Shown here: piece by piece, positions 52,759 through 61,812 of the stretch
Layout: the number at the start of each line of letters is the position of its first letter
Numbering within the stretch: the first letter of the stretch is position 1
Source of the DNA: Streptomyces sp. NBC_01255
GTDB taxonomy: Bacteria > Actinomycetota > Actinomycetes > Streptomycetales > Streptomycetaceae
DNA length: 64,000 bases
Reading direction: 5' to 3'
Assembly: GCF_036226445.1 (NCBI RefSeq)
Contig: NZ_CP108474.1
Span: forward strand, 7,874,001-7,938,000
The notes under the pieces: model-generated
The model's database searches: none
What the model saw: only the letters and a program-made list of their open reading frames with translations
Told to the model about the DNA's origin: nothing
Made by a program: the position numbers and the translations under genes

Positions 52759-53973
52759 ATGGCACTCCCTCAGCACACCAAGGCCCGGCTCGCCCTGACC
52801 GTGTCCGCCGCGACCGCGGCCGCAGTGCTCGGCACCTTCGCCGCCGTCCCCGCCCAGGCGGCCCCCGCCGAGGGCGTCGTCCTCGCGGCCGGTTCGGCCG
52901 ACGCGGTGCCCGGCAGCTACATCGTCACCCTGAAGCAGGGTGCGGGCTTCAAGGCCGCCTCCTCCAAGGGTCGGAACCTGATAGCCGGTTACGGCGGCAC
53001 GGTCGGCAAGACCTTCGGCTCCGCCCTCAACGGCTACACGGCCACCCTCGGTGCGACGGAGGCCCGCCGCCTCGCCGCCGACCCCGCCGTCGCCTCCGTC
53101 GAGCAGAACCAGATCTACCGCGCCGACGCGACGCAGACCAACGCCCCCTGGGGCCTGGACCGCATCGACCAGGCGAACCTGCCGCTCAACGGCACGTACA
53201 CCTACCCCGACTCGGCGGGTGCCGGCGTCACCGCGTACGTCATCGACACCGGCGTCCGCATCTCGCACGCCCAGCTCGCCGGCAGGGCCGTGAACGGGTA
53301 CGACGCGGTCGACGGCGACACGGTCGCCCAGGACGGCAACGGGCACGGCACGCACGTCGCCACGACCATCGCGGGATCGACGTACGGCGTGGCCAAGGCC
53401 GCGAAGATCGTCGCCGTCCGCGTCCTCGACAACGCGGGCTCCGGCACCACCGCCGGCGTCATCGCGGGCATCGACTGGGTCACCTCCCACCACACGGCGG
53501 GGGCCCCCGCCGTCGCCAACCTCTCCCTCGGAGGCGGCGCCTCCACCGCCCTCGACAACGCGGTGAAGAACTCCATCGCGGACGGCGTCACCTACGCGGT
53601 CGCCGCCGGCAACTCCGGTGTCAACGCCTCCTCCACGTCCCCCGCCCGGGTCGCCGCCGCCATCACGGTCGGCGCCACGAGCAACACGGACGCCAAGGCG
53701 AGCTGGTCCAACTACGGTTCGGTGCTCGACCTGTTCGCCCCCGGCGTCTCGATCACCGCGGGCTGGCACACGAGCGACACGGCCACCAACACGATCTCCG
53801 GTACCTCGATGGCCACCCCGCACGTCGCGGGCGCCGCCGCCGTGTATCTCGCGGGGCACACCTCCGCCACTCCGGCGCAGGTCGCGACCGCTCTGGTGAA
53901 CGGCTCGACCCCGAACAAGGTGACCAGCCCGGGCAGCGGCTCGCCCAACCGCCTCCTGCGGCTCGTCCCGTAG
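52759..53973 (+). CDS. Secreted S8 subtilisin-like serine protease (proteinase K type)
   Basis: The 404-residue preproprotein has a signal peptide ending near AVPAQA, an I9 propeptide (PGSYIVTLKQ to SVEQNQIY) and a peptidase S8 domain with the triad in YVIDTGVR (Asp), GNGHGTHVA (His) and GTSMATPHVAG (Ser). No cysteine was seen. ATG after GAGGAGG. No partner genes. Confidence 0.95.
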   Translation: MALPQHTKARLALTVSAATAAAVLGTFAAVPAQAAPAEGVVLAAGSADAVPGSYIVTLKQGAGFKAASSKGRNLIAGYGGTVGKTFGSALNGYTATLGATEARRLAADPAVASVEQNQIYRADATQTNAPWGLDRIDQANLPLNGTYTYPDSAGAGVTAYVIDTGVRISHAQLAGRAVNGYDAVDGDTVAQDGNGHGTHVATTIAGSTYGVAKAAKIVAVRVLDNAGSGTTAGVIAGIDWVTSHHTAGAPAVANLSLGGGASTALDNAVKNSIADGVTYAVAAGNSGVNASSTSPARVAAAITVGATSNTDAKASWSNYGSVLDLFAPGVSITAGWHTSDTATNTISGTSMATPHVAGAAAVYLAGHTSATPAQVATALVNGSTPNKVTSPGSGSPNRLLRLVP

Positions 53974-53985
53974 CGCGTACGTGAC

Positions 53986-54016
53986 GGGTCGGGGGTCTTG
54001 CGCGGATCCCCGACCC
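53986..54016 (+). terminator. Terminator after the subtilisin gene
   Basis: A 9-bp perfect stem GGGTCGGGG/CCCCGACCC with a 13-base loop begins 13 bases after the stop codon. Confidence 0.75.
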
Positions 54017-54027
54017 TCTCTACCCTC

Positions 54028-54068
54028 GCGGCTCAATGGTTAGGAAAACTTCCTAACGAATGAGCCGC
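54028..54068. promoter_or_regulatory. Concentric palindrome operator of the GH8 gene
   Basis: The inner palindrome GTTAGGAAAACTTCCTAAC (54039-54057) and the outer arms GCGGCTCA/TGAGCCGC share the same centre, 54048. The inner site resembles the AGGAAAGTTTCCT-type operators bound by ROK repressors such as CsnR in front of Streptomyces chitosanase and cellulase genes. The outer right arm ends 18 bases before the start codon. Confidence 0.75.
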
Positions 54069-54086
54069 GAAGGAAAGGGAGTTGTC

Positions 54087-55775
54087 ATGCGTCGACGAAG
54101 CGTCTCGCTTCTCGGGCTCGCCGGACTGCTGGCGTTGCCCCTGGTGTCGATCCCGCAGGCACAGGCACAACCCCAGGCGCAGCCGCGCGCGCAGGATCAG
54201 GCGGCGGCCGCCGACAGTCTGGTCTCCGTCGGAAAGCCGGTGACGGCCTCGTCCGTCGAGGCCGCGGGCTTCGAGGCCGGCAAGGCCGTGGACGGCAACA
54301 CCGGCACCCGCTGGGCCAGTCTGGAAGGCGTCGACCCGCAGTGGGTCAGAATCGACCTCGGAGCGAGCCACACCGTCTCCCGGGTGAAGCTCAACTGGGA
54401 GGCCGCCTACGGCAAGGCGTACCGGATCCAGACCTCGGCCGACGGCTCGAACTGGACCGACGTCTACGCGACGACGACCGGTGACGGCGGCGTCGACGAC
54501 CTCACGGTCTCCGGCAGCGGCCGGTACCTCCGCATGCACGGGACCACGCGCGGCACGCCGTACGGCTACTCCCTCTGGGAGTTCGAGGTCTACGGCGCTC
54601 CGACCGGCGGCGGTGTCCCCGGCGGTCCGGCCGTCCCCTTCGGCAGCCACCTCAAGCCGTACACCGCCGGAACGCTGAAGCCCTCCGGCGCGCAGGCCAC
54701 CGTCGACCAGAAGGTCGTCGAGTACTACAACAAGTGGAAGGCCGCCTTCGTCCGGCAGAACTGCGGCAACGGCTGGTACCAGATCATCTCGCCGGACGCC
54801 GACCACCCGTACGTCGCTGAGGCGCAGGGCTACGGCATGGTCGTCGCCGCGACGATGGCAGGCGCCGACCCCGACGCGAAGAAGATCTTCGACGGTCTCG
54901 TGAAGTGGAAGATCGACCACCCGTCCTCGATCAACCCGAACCTCCTCGCGGCCGAACAGGACGTCGCCTGCAAGAGCGTCAACGGCGGTGACGGCGCCAC
55001 CGACGGCGACATGGACGTCGCCTACGGCCTGCTCCTCGCCGACAAGCAGTGGGGGAGCGCCGGCACGTACGACTACAAGGACCTCGCGCTCAAGCACATC
55101 GCCGCGATCAAGAAGGACGAGCTCAACCCGACGACCAAGCTCCTGAAGCTCGGCGACTGGAGCAGCTCCGGCGACCAGTACTACTACATCTCCCGCACCT
55201 CGGACTGGATGGTCGACCACTTCCGCGCCTTCCGTACGGCCTCCGGCGACACGACCTGGGACGCCGTGCGCAGCGCGCACCAGACCCAGATATCGCGGCT
55301 CCAGTCGACGTACGCGTCCGGCACCGGCCTGCTGCCCGACTTCGTCGTCGACACGAACACCACGCCCAAGCCCGCCCCCGGCCAGGTCCTGGAGGACCCG
55401 AACGACGGCGCGTACTGGTGGAACGCGTGTCGTACCCCGTGGCGCATCGCGGACGACGCGGTGACCAGCGGGGACGCCACGTCGCTCGCCGCCGCGCGGA
55501 AGCTCAACAGCTGGATCAAGACGAAGACCGGCGGAGACCCGAACAAGATCGCCATCGGCTACCAGCTCAACGGCACCCAGATCTCGGCGGGCAGCGAGGC
55601 CGCCTTCTTCGCGCCGTTCGCCGTGGCGGCCATGACCGACCCGGGCAGCCAGGCCTGGCTGGACGCCCTCTGGAACAAGATGCTGGCCACCCCCGTCGAC
55701 ACGAGCAGCTACTTCTCGGCCAGCATCCAGCTCCAGGTCATGATCACGGCCTCCGGGAACCACTGGGTCCCGTAG
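54087..55775 (+). CDS. Secreted GH8 glycoside hydrolase with N-terminal CBM32 (F5/8 type C) domain
   Basis: The 562-residue protein has a signal peptide (to about 27), a Gln/Ala-rich spacer, a discoidin-like CBM32 domain (about 40-170: WASLEGVDPQWVRIDLG, SLWEFEVYG) and a GH8 catalytic domain (AEAQGYGMVVAA with the acid Glu, TDGDMDVAYGLLLA, WNACRTPWRI). GH8 includes chitosanases, endoglucanases and xylanases; the operator type favours chitosan or cellulose. ATG at 54087 after AAAGGGA. Confidence 0.92.
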   Translation: MRRRSVSLLGLAGLLALPLVSIPQAQAQPQAQPRAQDQAAAADSLVSVGKPVTASSVEAAGFEAGKAVDGNTGTRWASLEGVDPQWVRIDLGASHTVSRVKLNWEAAYGKAYRIQTSADGSNWTDVYATTTGDGGVDDLTVSGSGRYLRMHGTTRGTPYGYSLWEFEVYGAPTGGGVPGGPAVPFGSHLKPYTAGTLKPSGAQATVDQKVVEYYNKWKAAFVRQNCGNGWYQIISPDADHPYVAEAQGYGMVVAATMAGADPDAKKIFDGLVKWKIDHPSSINPNLLAAEQDVACKSVNGGDGATDGDMDVAYGLLLADKQWGSAGTYDYKDLALKHIAAIKKDELNPTTKLLKLGDWSSSGDQYYYISRTSDWMVDHFRAFRTASGDTTWDAVRSAHQTQISRLQSTYASGTGLLPDFVVDTNTTPKPAPGQVLEDPNDGAYWWNACRTPWRIADDAVTSGDATSLAAARKLNSWIKTKTGGDPNKIAIGYQLNGTQISAGSEAAFFAPFAVAAMTDPGSQAWLDALWNKMLATPVDTSSYFSASIQLQVMITASGNHWVP

Positions 55776-55802
55776 GCGCCGCCTCGGCGGTCATCGCGCC
55801 GA

Positions 55803-56963
55803 TCAGTGGTGGAAGAGCCTCAGCCCGGTGCGCGCGAGCGTGATCCCGTGCTCGCGGCAGGCGTCCTCGACGTCGGTGGAGCGGATCGACCCGCCGGGTT
55901 CGGCGACGGCGGTGACGCCGTGCCGGTGCGCGTGATCGACGTTGTCGCGGAAGGGCAGCGCGCCGTCCGAGGCGAACGCCACCCCGGTCAGCTCCGCGAG
56001 CCACGCGGTGCGCCGGACGTCGGTGAGGTCGGGGGCGGGCACGGACAGGGCCCCGGACAGGCGCTCGCGCTCGTCCGGGGTGAGGTCGCCCTCGACGAAC
56101 CGGATCTGCCAGTTGATCCGGTCCTGCCGGCGGATGTCGGGCCGGAAATCGAGCGCGCGGACGGCGGGGTGGCGGCGCAGCCACCACGTGTCGGTCTTCG
56201 CGCCCGCCAGCCGGGTGCAGTCCACCCGGGACTGCTGCCCGGCGCCGATCCCGAGCGTCGCCCCGCCGCGTACGTAACAGACCGAGTTGGACTGGGTGTA
56301 GCGCAGCACCGCGAGTCCGAGCAGTAGGTCCTCCCTGGCCGAGGCCGTGAGTTCACCGCACACGACGTCGTCCAGGAGCGCGGGGGAGAGGGGCACGTCG
56401 TCGCGCTGCTGGGTCAGCCGCATGCCGAACACCTCCCGGGCCTCCTGGCCCGGCGGGGTGAAGGCCGCGTCGGCCTCCATGACCAGGAAGCGGCCGCTCT
56501 TCTTCCGGCTGAGGGTCTCGACGGTGCCGGGAGCGTAGCCGGGGGCGATGACACCGTCGCAGACCACCCGGGTCAGCAGCTCGGCGAGTTCGGCGTCGAC
56601 CGGATGCGAGACGGCGGCGAAGTCGCCGTAGGAAGACTTCGGATCGGCGTCACGCGCCCGCAGGTAGGCGCTGGTGACCGCGCCGACGCGGTCGCGGTCC
56701 ACGCCGTACAGCTCGGCGGTCACCTCGTCGACCGGCCCGGCCACCGCCGCGCCGGCCGGCGAGACGTGCTTGAAGGAGGCGGCGGCCGGCCGGCCGCCCA
56801 GGGCGCGGCTCGCGTCCCGGACCAGCTGCCAACTGTTCAGCGCGTCCAGCAGATTGACGTAGGACGGGCTGCCGTTCACCACCCGCACCGGCCGGCTTCC
56901 GGGCTCCACCGGCACGGCGGTCGCCACCAGCTGCTGGGGATTGATGCCGTAGCGCAGTTCCAT
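55803..56963 (-). CDS. Stand-alone AICAR transformylase-like protein (PurH C-terminal domain only)
   Basis: The 386-residue protein matches the formyltransferase part of PurH: RYGINPQQ, the catalytic Lys-His pair in SFKHVSPAG (Lys65, His66), YTQSNSVCY, GAGQQSRVDCTRLAG and SDGALPFRDN. The N-terminal IMP cyclohydrolase domain is absent, as in a known short family of AICAR formyltransferases. It uses N10-formyl-tetrahydrofolate. Its gene neighbours are unrelated. Confidence 0.87.
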   Translation of the reverse strand: MELRYGINPQQLVATAVPVEPGSRPVRVVNGSPSYVNLLDALNSWQLVRDASRALGGRPAAASFKHVSPAGAAVAGPVDEVTAELYGVDRDRVGAVTSAYLRARDADPKSSYGDFAAVSHPVDAELAELLTRVVCDGVIAPGYAPGTVETLSRKKSGRFLVMEADAAFTPPGQEAREVFGMRLTQQRDDVPLSPALLDDVVCGELTASAREDLLLGLAVLRYTQSNSVCYVRGGATLGIGAGQQSRVDCTRLAGAKTDTWWLRRHPAVRALDFRPDIRRQDRINWQIRFVEGDLTPDERERLSGALSVPAPDLTDVRRTAWLAELTGVAFASDGALPFRDNVDHAHRHGVTAVAEPGGSIRSTDVEDACREHGITLARTGLRLFHH

Positions 56964-57118
56964 CTCAAGACCTCCTGGGTCAGCGGGACATCACTGACGC
57001 AGGCGCCCAGGCGGTCGACGCGCACGCGGGAAGACGGGACCGAATGCCGCTCCCCGGTGGTGATCCACCTTCGCCAGTCGCGGCGGGCACGATGCTACCC
57101 GCCCGGCGGAAACGCGGA

Positions 57119-57150
57119 GCGCCGCACCCCCCGTACGGGAAGTGCGGCGC
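57119..57150. terminator. Hairpin after the GAPDH gene
   Basis: An 8-bp stem GCGCCGCA/TGCGGCGC lies 28 bases past the GAPDH stop on its transcript. The rest of the 214-base gap before the AICAR-transformylase gene shows nothing further. Confidence 0.6.
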
Positions 57151-57177
57151 GCCGCCGTGCTGTCGGTGCCGGGGGGA

Positions 57178-58623
57178 TCAGACCGCCGGAGCCGGGAAGG
57201 TCGGGTACTCCACGCCGGAGACGTGCTGGACGACCCGGATGACCTGGCACGAGTAGCCGAACTCGTTGTCGTACCACAGGTAGAGAATCGCGTTGTCGCC
57301 GTCGACCTTGGTCGCACCGGCGTCGACGATGGACGCGTGGCGCGAGCCGACGAAGTCCATCGAGACGGCGTCGGGGGCCGTGGTGAAGTCGATCTGGCGC
57401 TTCAGCGGCGAGTGCAGCGAGACGTCGCGGAGGTACTCGAGGACCTCTTCGCGGGTGGTCTCGCGGCCCAGGCGCAGGCTCAGGATGGCGATCGATACGT
57501 CCGGCACCGGCACGCGGATGGAGCTGCCGGTGATCGGGGCCTTGAGGTCGGGCAGCGCCTTGGCGACGGCCGAGGCGGCACCGGTCTCGGTGATCACCAT
57601 GTTCAGCGGCGCGGAGCGGCCGCGACGGTCGGCCTTGTGGTAGTTGTCGAGGAGGTTCTGATCGTTCGTGAACGAGTGGACCGTCTCGACGTGACCGCGG
57701 AGCACACCGTACTCGTCGTCCATCGCCTTCAGCGGCGGGACGATCGCGTTGGTCGTGCAGGAAGCGCAGGACAGGATCTTCTCGTCCGGCTTCACCGTCT
57801 CGTGGTTCACACCGTGGACGATGTTCGGCACGTCGCCCTTGCCGGGCGCGGTCAGGACGACCTTGTCGATGCCCGGGCGCAGGTGCTTGGAGAGACCCTC
57901 GCGGTCGCGCCACTTGCCGGTGTTGTCGATGAGGATGGCGTTCTCGATGCCGTACGCCGTGTAGTCGACCTCGGACGGGTCGTTGGCGTAGATCACCTTG
58001 ATCGTGTTGCCGTTGGCGAGGATCGTGCTGTTCGCCTCGTCGACCGTGATCGTGCCCTGGAACTGGCCGTGGATCGAGTCGCGGCGCAGCAGCGACGCGC
58101 GCTTCACCAGGTCCTGGTCGCCGCCGCCGCGGACGACGATCGCGCGCAGGCGCAGACCGTTGCCGGAGCCGGCCTTCTCGATGAGGAGGCGGGCGACGAG
58201 CCGGCCGATGCGGCCGAAGCCGTAGAGGACGACGTCACGCCCGTCGCGGCGCTCGATCTTGTTCTCACCGATCGCGCCGGCGACGGCCTCGGCGGTGAAG
58301 TCCGCGACGGACAGACCGCGGTCGTCGTTCTTGTACTCGGCGGCCAGCATGCCGATGTCGATCTGGGACGGGCCCAGGTCGAGCGTCGTGAGCGTCTGGA
58401 GGAACGGGAGCGTCTCGGTGACCGAGAGCTCCTCGCCGTCGATCTGCCGGGCGAAGCGGTGGGTCTTGAGGATGCTGACCACCGACTTGTTCACCAGGGA
58501 GCGGCTGTGGACCAGGACGGTGACGTCCTGCTCCCGGTGCAGCTTCCCGATGATCGGGATCATCGACTCCGCGATCTCCTCGCGGTTCTTCCAGCTGGTG
58601 AACGAGTCGTCATTGACAGTCAC
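57178..58623 (-). CDS. Glyceraldehyde-3-phosphate dehydrogenase, long Gap2-type
   Basis: The 481-residue protein has a GAPDH core with YGFGRIGRLVARLL, the catalytic Cys in SCASCTTNAI, the His in ETVHSFTNDQ and WYDNEFGYS. An extra N-terminal segment of about 125 residues precedes the NAD-binding fold, as in the second GAPDH of Streptomyces. GTG start with a weak ribosome site. Confidence 0.94.
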   Translation of the reverse strand: MTVNDDSFTSWKNREEIAESMIPIIGKLHREQDVTVLVHSRSLVNKSVVSILKTHRFARQIDGEELSVTETLPFLQTLTTLDLGPSQIDIGMLAAEYKNDDRGLSVADFTAEAVAGAIGENKIERRDGRDVVLYGFGRIGRLVARLLIEKAGSGNGLRLRAIVVRGGGDQDLVKRASLLRRDSIHGQFQGTITVDEANSTILANGNTIKVIYANDPSEVDYTAYGIENAILIDNTGKWRDREGLSKHLRPGIDKVVLTAPGKGDVPNIVHGVNHETVKPDEKILSCASCTTNAIVPPLKAMDDEYGVLRGHVETVHSFTNDQNLLDNYHKADRRGRSAPLNMVITETGAASAVAKALPDLKAPITGSSIRVPVPDVSIAILSLRLGRETTREEVLEYLRDVSLHSPLKRQIDFTTAPDAVSMDFVGSRHASIVDAGATKVDGDNAILYLWYDNEFGYSCQVIRVVQHVSGVEYPTFPAPAV

Positions 58624-58650
58624 AAGTTTATCTTTCGAGCTAGGCGGCGC

Positions 58651-59343
58651 TCATATGGTAACCCCAGGTCCGCGCGGTGGTTCAGAGGGGTGGCGCATCC
58701 CACGCTCCGCCCCCGCACGCCGCTCGCCGACGCGCGCCAGACGCTCCTCCAGAGCCGCCCGGCGTACGGGCCACTCCTCGGCCACGATCGAGAAGACGGC
58801 GGAGTCGCGCAGCCGGCCCTCCTCGCCGGGGACCCACGAGACGGACCAGTTCCGCAGGACGCCCTCGAAGGTCGCACCCACGCTCTCGATCGCCGCCCGC
58901 GAGCGGGCGTTGCGCGCGTCCGTCTTGAGGTCCACCCGCGCCACGTCCCAGCTCTCGAAGGCGTGCCGGAAGAGCAGGTACTTGGCCTCGGCGTTCACGC
59001 CCGTGCCCTGGGCCGAGGCCGCGAGCCACGTGAAGCCGATCTCGATCGCGCACAGGCGCTCACCGGACGGCCAGAAACGCGGGTCCCAGAAGGAGGTGGC
59101 GCCGACCACCCGCCCGGTCGCCACGTCCACCTGCGCGTACGGGGCGAGCCTGCCGTCGGCGGCGCGGCCGAGCTGCGCGGCGACGTACGCCCCGATCTCC
59201 TCCCGCCCCGGCACCCAGGTGAACCCGTACGACTCCCGGTTCTCCTCGGCCGCCTCGGCGAGACCCGCGGCGTGCTGATGCCCCAGCGGCTCCAGGCGCA
59301 CGAACGCGCCCTCCAGAACCGGCCCTTCCAGCGTGAAACCCAT
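58651..59343 (-). CDS. GNAT-family N-acetyltransferase
   Basis: The 230-residue RimJ/RimL-type acetyltransferase has [11 protein letters not shown], the acetyl-CoA-binding region around [16 protein letters not shown] and the end [16 protein letters not shown]. Substrate not predictable. Confidence 0.9.
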   Translation of the reverse strand: MGFTLEGPVLEGAFVRLEPLGHQHAAGLAEAAEENRESYGFTWVPGREEIGAYVAAQLGRAADGRLAPYAQVDVATGRVVGATSFWDPRFWPSGERLCAIEIGFTWLAASAQGTGVNAEAKYLLFRHAFESWDVARVDLKTDARNARSRAAIESVGATFEGVLRNWSVSWVPGEEGRLRDSAVFSIVAEEWPVRRAALEERLARVGERRAGAERGMRHPSEPPRGPGVTI

Positions 59344-59454
59344 GAATCCCCACCCGTGTACGTGTCGAGTCCGTCGACGATCACCGGACGGTGAGGAGAA
59401 TCGCAGAGCCAGGCCGCGGAAGCACGCGTGTTTCAGGTGCCGGTCAGGCGCCGG

Positions 59455-60522
59455 TCAGAGGCTGGGCCGGTCCGGGAACGCGAGCGTCCGGAAGACGTCA
59501 CGGACCCGGGCCAGTGGTCCGGGGTCCCGGGTGAAGTACAGCCGGTTCGTGAGGAGCACCGCCCAGCGGCCGCGCGCGGGCGAGACCCACAGGCCCGTGC
59601 CGGTGAACCCGAAGTGCGCCCAGATGTCGTCCGCCGGGTCCGTGCCCGGTGCCGGGTGCCAGAAGAGCCCGCGCGGCGGGGTCAGCGCGCCGGTGCGGAC
59701 GCGCAGCGAGGCCGCCGCCCACTCGGCGGAGAAAGTCCCGGGCACCGGAGCGAGCAGGTGGCGGAGGAACAGGCCGACGTCGCCCGCGGTGGTGAAGACG
59801 CCGGCGATCCCGCAGGCGCCGCCGAGGAGCCGGGCCGAGAAGTCGTGCACGGTCCCCCGGAGCGGGGCGCCGCTCTCCTCGTCGTACTCGGTGGGCGCGC
59901 AGCGCTCCCGGGTCTCGGCGGACAGCGGTCCGTAGCGGGTCTCCGTCATGCCGAGCGGTGTCCAGACCCGGTCCTGGGCGAGCCGGGCCAGGGGCCGACG
60001 CGTGAGGTGCTCGGCGAGGTAGCCGAGGATCAGCGCCGCCCGGTCGGTGTACGCGACGGCCTCCCCGGGCCGGTGCCGCAGGGGCTCGGAGAGGACCCCG
60101 TCGCGGACGTCCTGCGGGTCGGAGCCGTACAGGGGCCGCAGATTGGCGCGGAGCGGCAGCCCGGCGGTGTGGGTGAGGAGGTTCAGGGCCGTGACGCCGG
60201 CGAGGGGCCGGCCCGCGGCCTCCGGCCAGTACGCGCCGAGGGGCGCGTCCGGTTCCAGTTTCCCCGCGTCGACGAGGGTGCCGACCACGGCCCAGACCGC
60301 GAGGATCTTGGTCAGGCTCGCGACGTCGAAGAGGGTGTCCCGGAGCATCGGCCCGGCGGGCCGCGCGGGATCGAGCGCTCCTACGGCCCCCGCGGAGAGG
60401 GTCGTACGGGCGTCGCCCACCGCCCACACGGCACCGGGGTACACGCCCGCGCGCACGCCGTCGTCGAGGAGCGGACCGAAGGGATTGTCGTGCTGGGCCA
60501 AGGGATCGCTGAGCTGGACCAA
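59455..60522 (-). CDS. Serine hydrolase of the beta-lactamase/esterase class C family
   Basis: The 355-residue protein has the SxxK motif in FDVASLTKILA, a Tyr at AVAYTDRAAL in the YxN position (here YTD), and HFGFTGTG as the third motif. Likely an esterase or D,D-peptidase relative; no signal peptide is seen, which points to a cytoplasmic esterase. The TTG at 60522 is supported by GGAGG 6 bases upstream. Confidence 0.88.
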   Translation of the reverse strand: MVQLSDPLAQHDNPFGPLLDDGVRAGVYPGAVWAVGDARTTLSAGAVGALDPARPAGPMLRDTLFDVASLTKILAVWAVVGTLVDAGKLEPDAPLGAYWPEAAGRPLAGVTALNLLTHTAGLPLRANLRPLYGSDPQDVRDGVLSEPLRHRPGEAVAYTDRAALILGYLAEHLTRRPLARLAQDRVWTPLGMTETRYGPLSAETRERCAPTEYDEESGAPLRGTVHDFSARLLGGACGIAGVFTTAGDVGLFLRHLLAPVPGTFSAEWAAASLRVRTGALTPPRGLFWHPAPGTDPADDIWAHFGFTGTGLWVSPARGRWAVLLTNRLYFTRDPGPLARVRDVFRTLAFPDRPSL

Positions 60523-60680
60523 GGCGTGCCTCCGGCGGGTCGGGGCGGACCCGTCCGGGGCCGGCGGGCCGGACCCGTCCGCTCCCTGGCGGGCCCCGCT
60601 CCGGAGTCATGCCCGGGCAGTGGGGGAAGACACCCTTCCGTCAGCCCCTGTCCCAGGACTTCACCTGTTCATCTGCCTAG

Positions 60681-60712
60681 GAAGCCCGGGGCTTCAACCC
60701 CGGGAGGAATCG
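60681..60712 (+). ncRNA. omega-RNA-like right-end hairpin upstream of tnpB
   Basis: GAAGCCCGGGGCTTCAACCC then CGGGAGGAATC is the typical right-end/guide-scaffold terminus of IS605-type elements (7-bp stem CCCGGGG/CCCCGGG, loop CTTCAA). It lies upstream of tnpB, where such an end is not expected, so it probably belongs to a second, mostly deleted element. Bases after about 60711 would be its guide. Confidence 0.55.
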
Positions 60713-60769
60713 GCTCCCTGGAGCGGAGCCGCGCAGCAGCGGAGTTCCCTTCGGCGCGTCTGAGGGAAC

Positions 60770-61708
60770 GTGAGCATCCAACAGCCACTCGTAGCGAACA
60801 TCAAGGCCGGAAACCTCGGCCGGGAAGGCGCCAAGCGCCGCCTTCGGGCGGAGGCGAAGCCGATCATCTTCCGTGAGGACGCGGCTCAGCCGTTCGACGA
60901 CCGCATCCTGACGTGGAACCTCGACGCCCGCACGGTGTCGATCTGGACTCTCGCAGGGCGAATCAAGCACATCCCGTTCGTCTGCTCAGATCAGGCATTC
61001 AAGCTCCTGGCCTCCCGCAAGGGGGAGTCGGACCTGGTGATGCGGGACGGCATGTTCTTCCTGATCGCCACCATCGACATCTCTGAGCCCGAGGTGTCCG
61101 AGCCGGACGGCTTCCTCGGCGTGGACCTCGGCATCGTGAACATCGCCACCACCTCGGACGGCGAGATCATGGCCGGACGCGGACTCAACCGCTATCGGCA
61201 GCGGCACCGTGCTCTGCGGCAGAAGTTGCAGAAGAAGCGCACCAAGAGCGCGAAGCGCGTCCTCAAGCGCGTCCGGTGCCGGGAGGCCCGGCACGCCGCG
61301 AACCAGAACCACATCATCGCCAAACAGCTCGTCGCCACAGCTGAACGCACCTCGCGTGGGATCGCCCTGGAAGACCTCTCGGGCATCCGGCAGAGGGTTA
61401 CGGCCAAGAAAGACCAGCGGGCACGACTGCACTCCTGGGCGTTCGCCCAGCTCGGCGCCTTCGTCGAGTACAAGGCACGCCGGGCGGGGGTGCCCGTGGT
61501 CTTCGTGGACCCGCGCAACACCTCCCGCCAGTGCTCGGAGTGCTGGCACACCCATCGCACGAACAGGGTGACTCAAGCACGGTTCGTCTGCCGGTCCTGC
61601 GGGACCGTCATGCACGCGGACCGCAACGGCTCCCGCAACATCGCCCACCGAGGCGACGCTGTGTGGAAGCGGGGCGCAGTCAACCGCCCCAGAACCAGCA
61701 CACGCTGA
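60770..61708 (+). CDS. tnpB: TnpB RNA-guided nuclease (IS605 family), N-terminally truncated
   Basis: The 312-residue protein keeps the RuvC triad (Asp119 in FLGVDLG, Glu201 in ALEDLSG, Asp284 in HADRNGS) and the zinc finger (Cys255/258 and Cys274/277). Related TnpBs have about 75 more residues before the LVANIKAGNLG block, which here begins at residue 7; the wedge region that binds guide RNA and TAM is therefore partly lost. No tnpA is present. The GTG start is uncertain. Probably an inactive relic. Confidence 0.88.
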   Translation: MSIQQPLVANIKAGNLGREGAKRRLRAEAKPIIFREDAAQPFDDRILTWNLDARTVSIWTLAGRIKHIPFVCSDQAFKLLASRKGESDLVMRDGMFFLIATIDISEPEVSEPDGFLGVDLGIVNIATTSDGEIMAGRGLNRYRQRHRALRQKLQKKRTKSAKRVLKRVRCREARHAANQNHIIAKQLVATAERTSRGIALEDLSGIRQRVTAKKDQRARLHSWAFAQLGAFVEYKARRAGVPVVFVDPRNTSRQCSECWHTHRTNRVTQARFVCRSCGTVMHADRNGSRNIAHRGDAVWKRGAVNRPRTSTR

Positions 61709-61784
61709 TTCCGGACGCAGGGGACAACGCGGCAGCCAGCCGCGCTCCACTTGCCATCACGACCCTCCCGACCGCGCCGACAAG

Positions 61785-61812
61785 CTCGGTCCTTCAGGGC
61801 CGAGAAGTTGAC
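61785..61812 (+). ncRNA. Right end / omega-RNA terminus of the tnpB element
   Basis: An 8-bp stem CTCGGTCC/GGGCCGAG (one G-U pair) with loop TTCA is followed by AAGTTGAC, the usual right-end form of actinobacterial IS605 elements. The 20 bases after 61812 would be the guide. The element end overlaps the 3' end of the VanW gene. Confidence 0.7.

Noticed and set aside
55803..56963. AICAR-transformylase-like gene as part of siderophore formylation
   Set aside because: It is 25 kb from the cluster, lacks an iron box, and stand-alone PurH-type enzymes occur as housekeeping genes.
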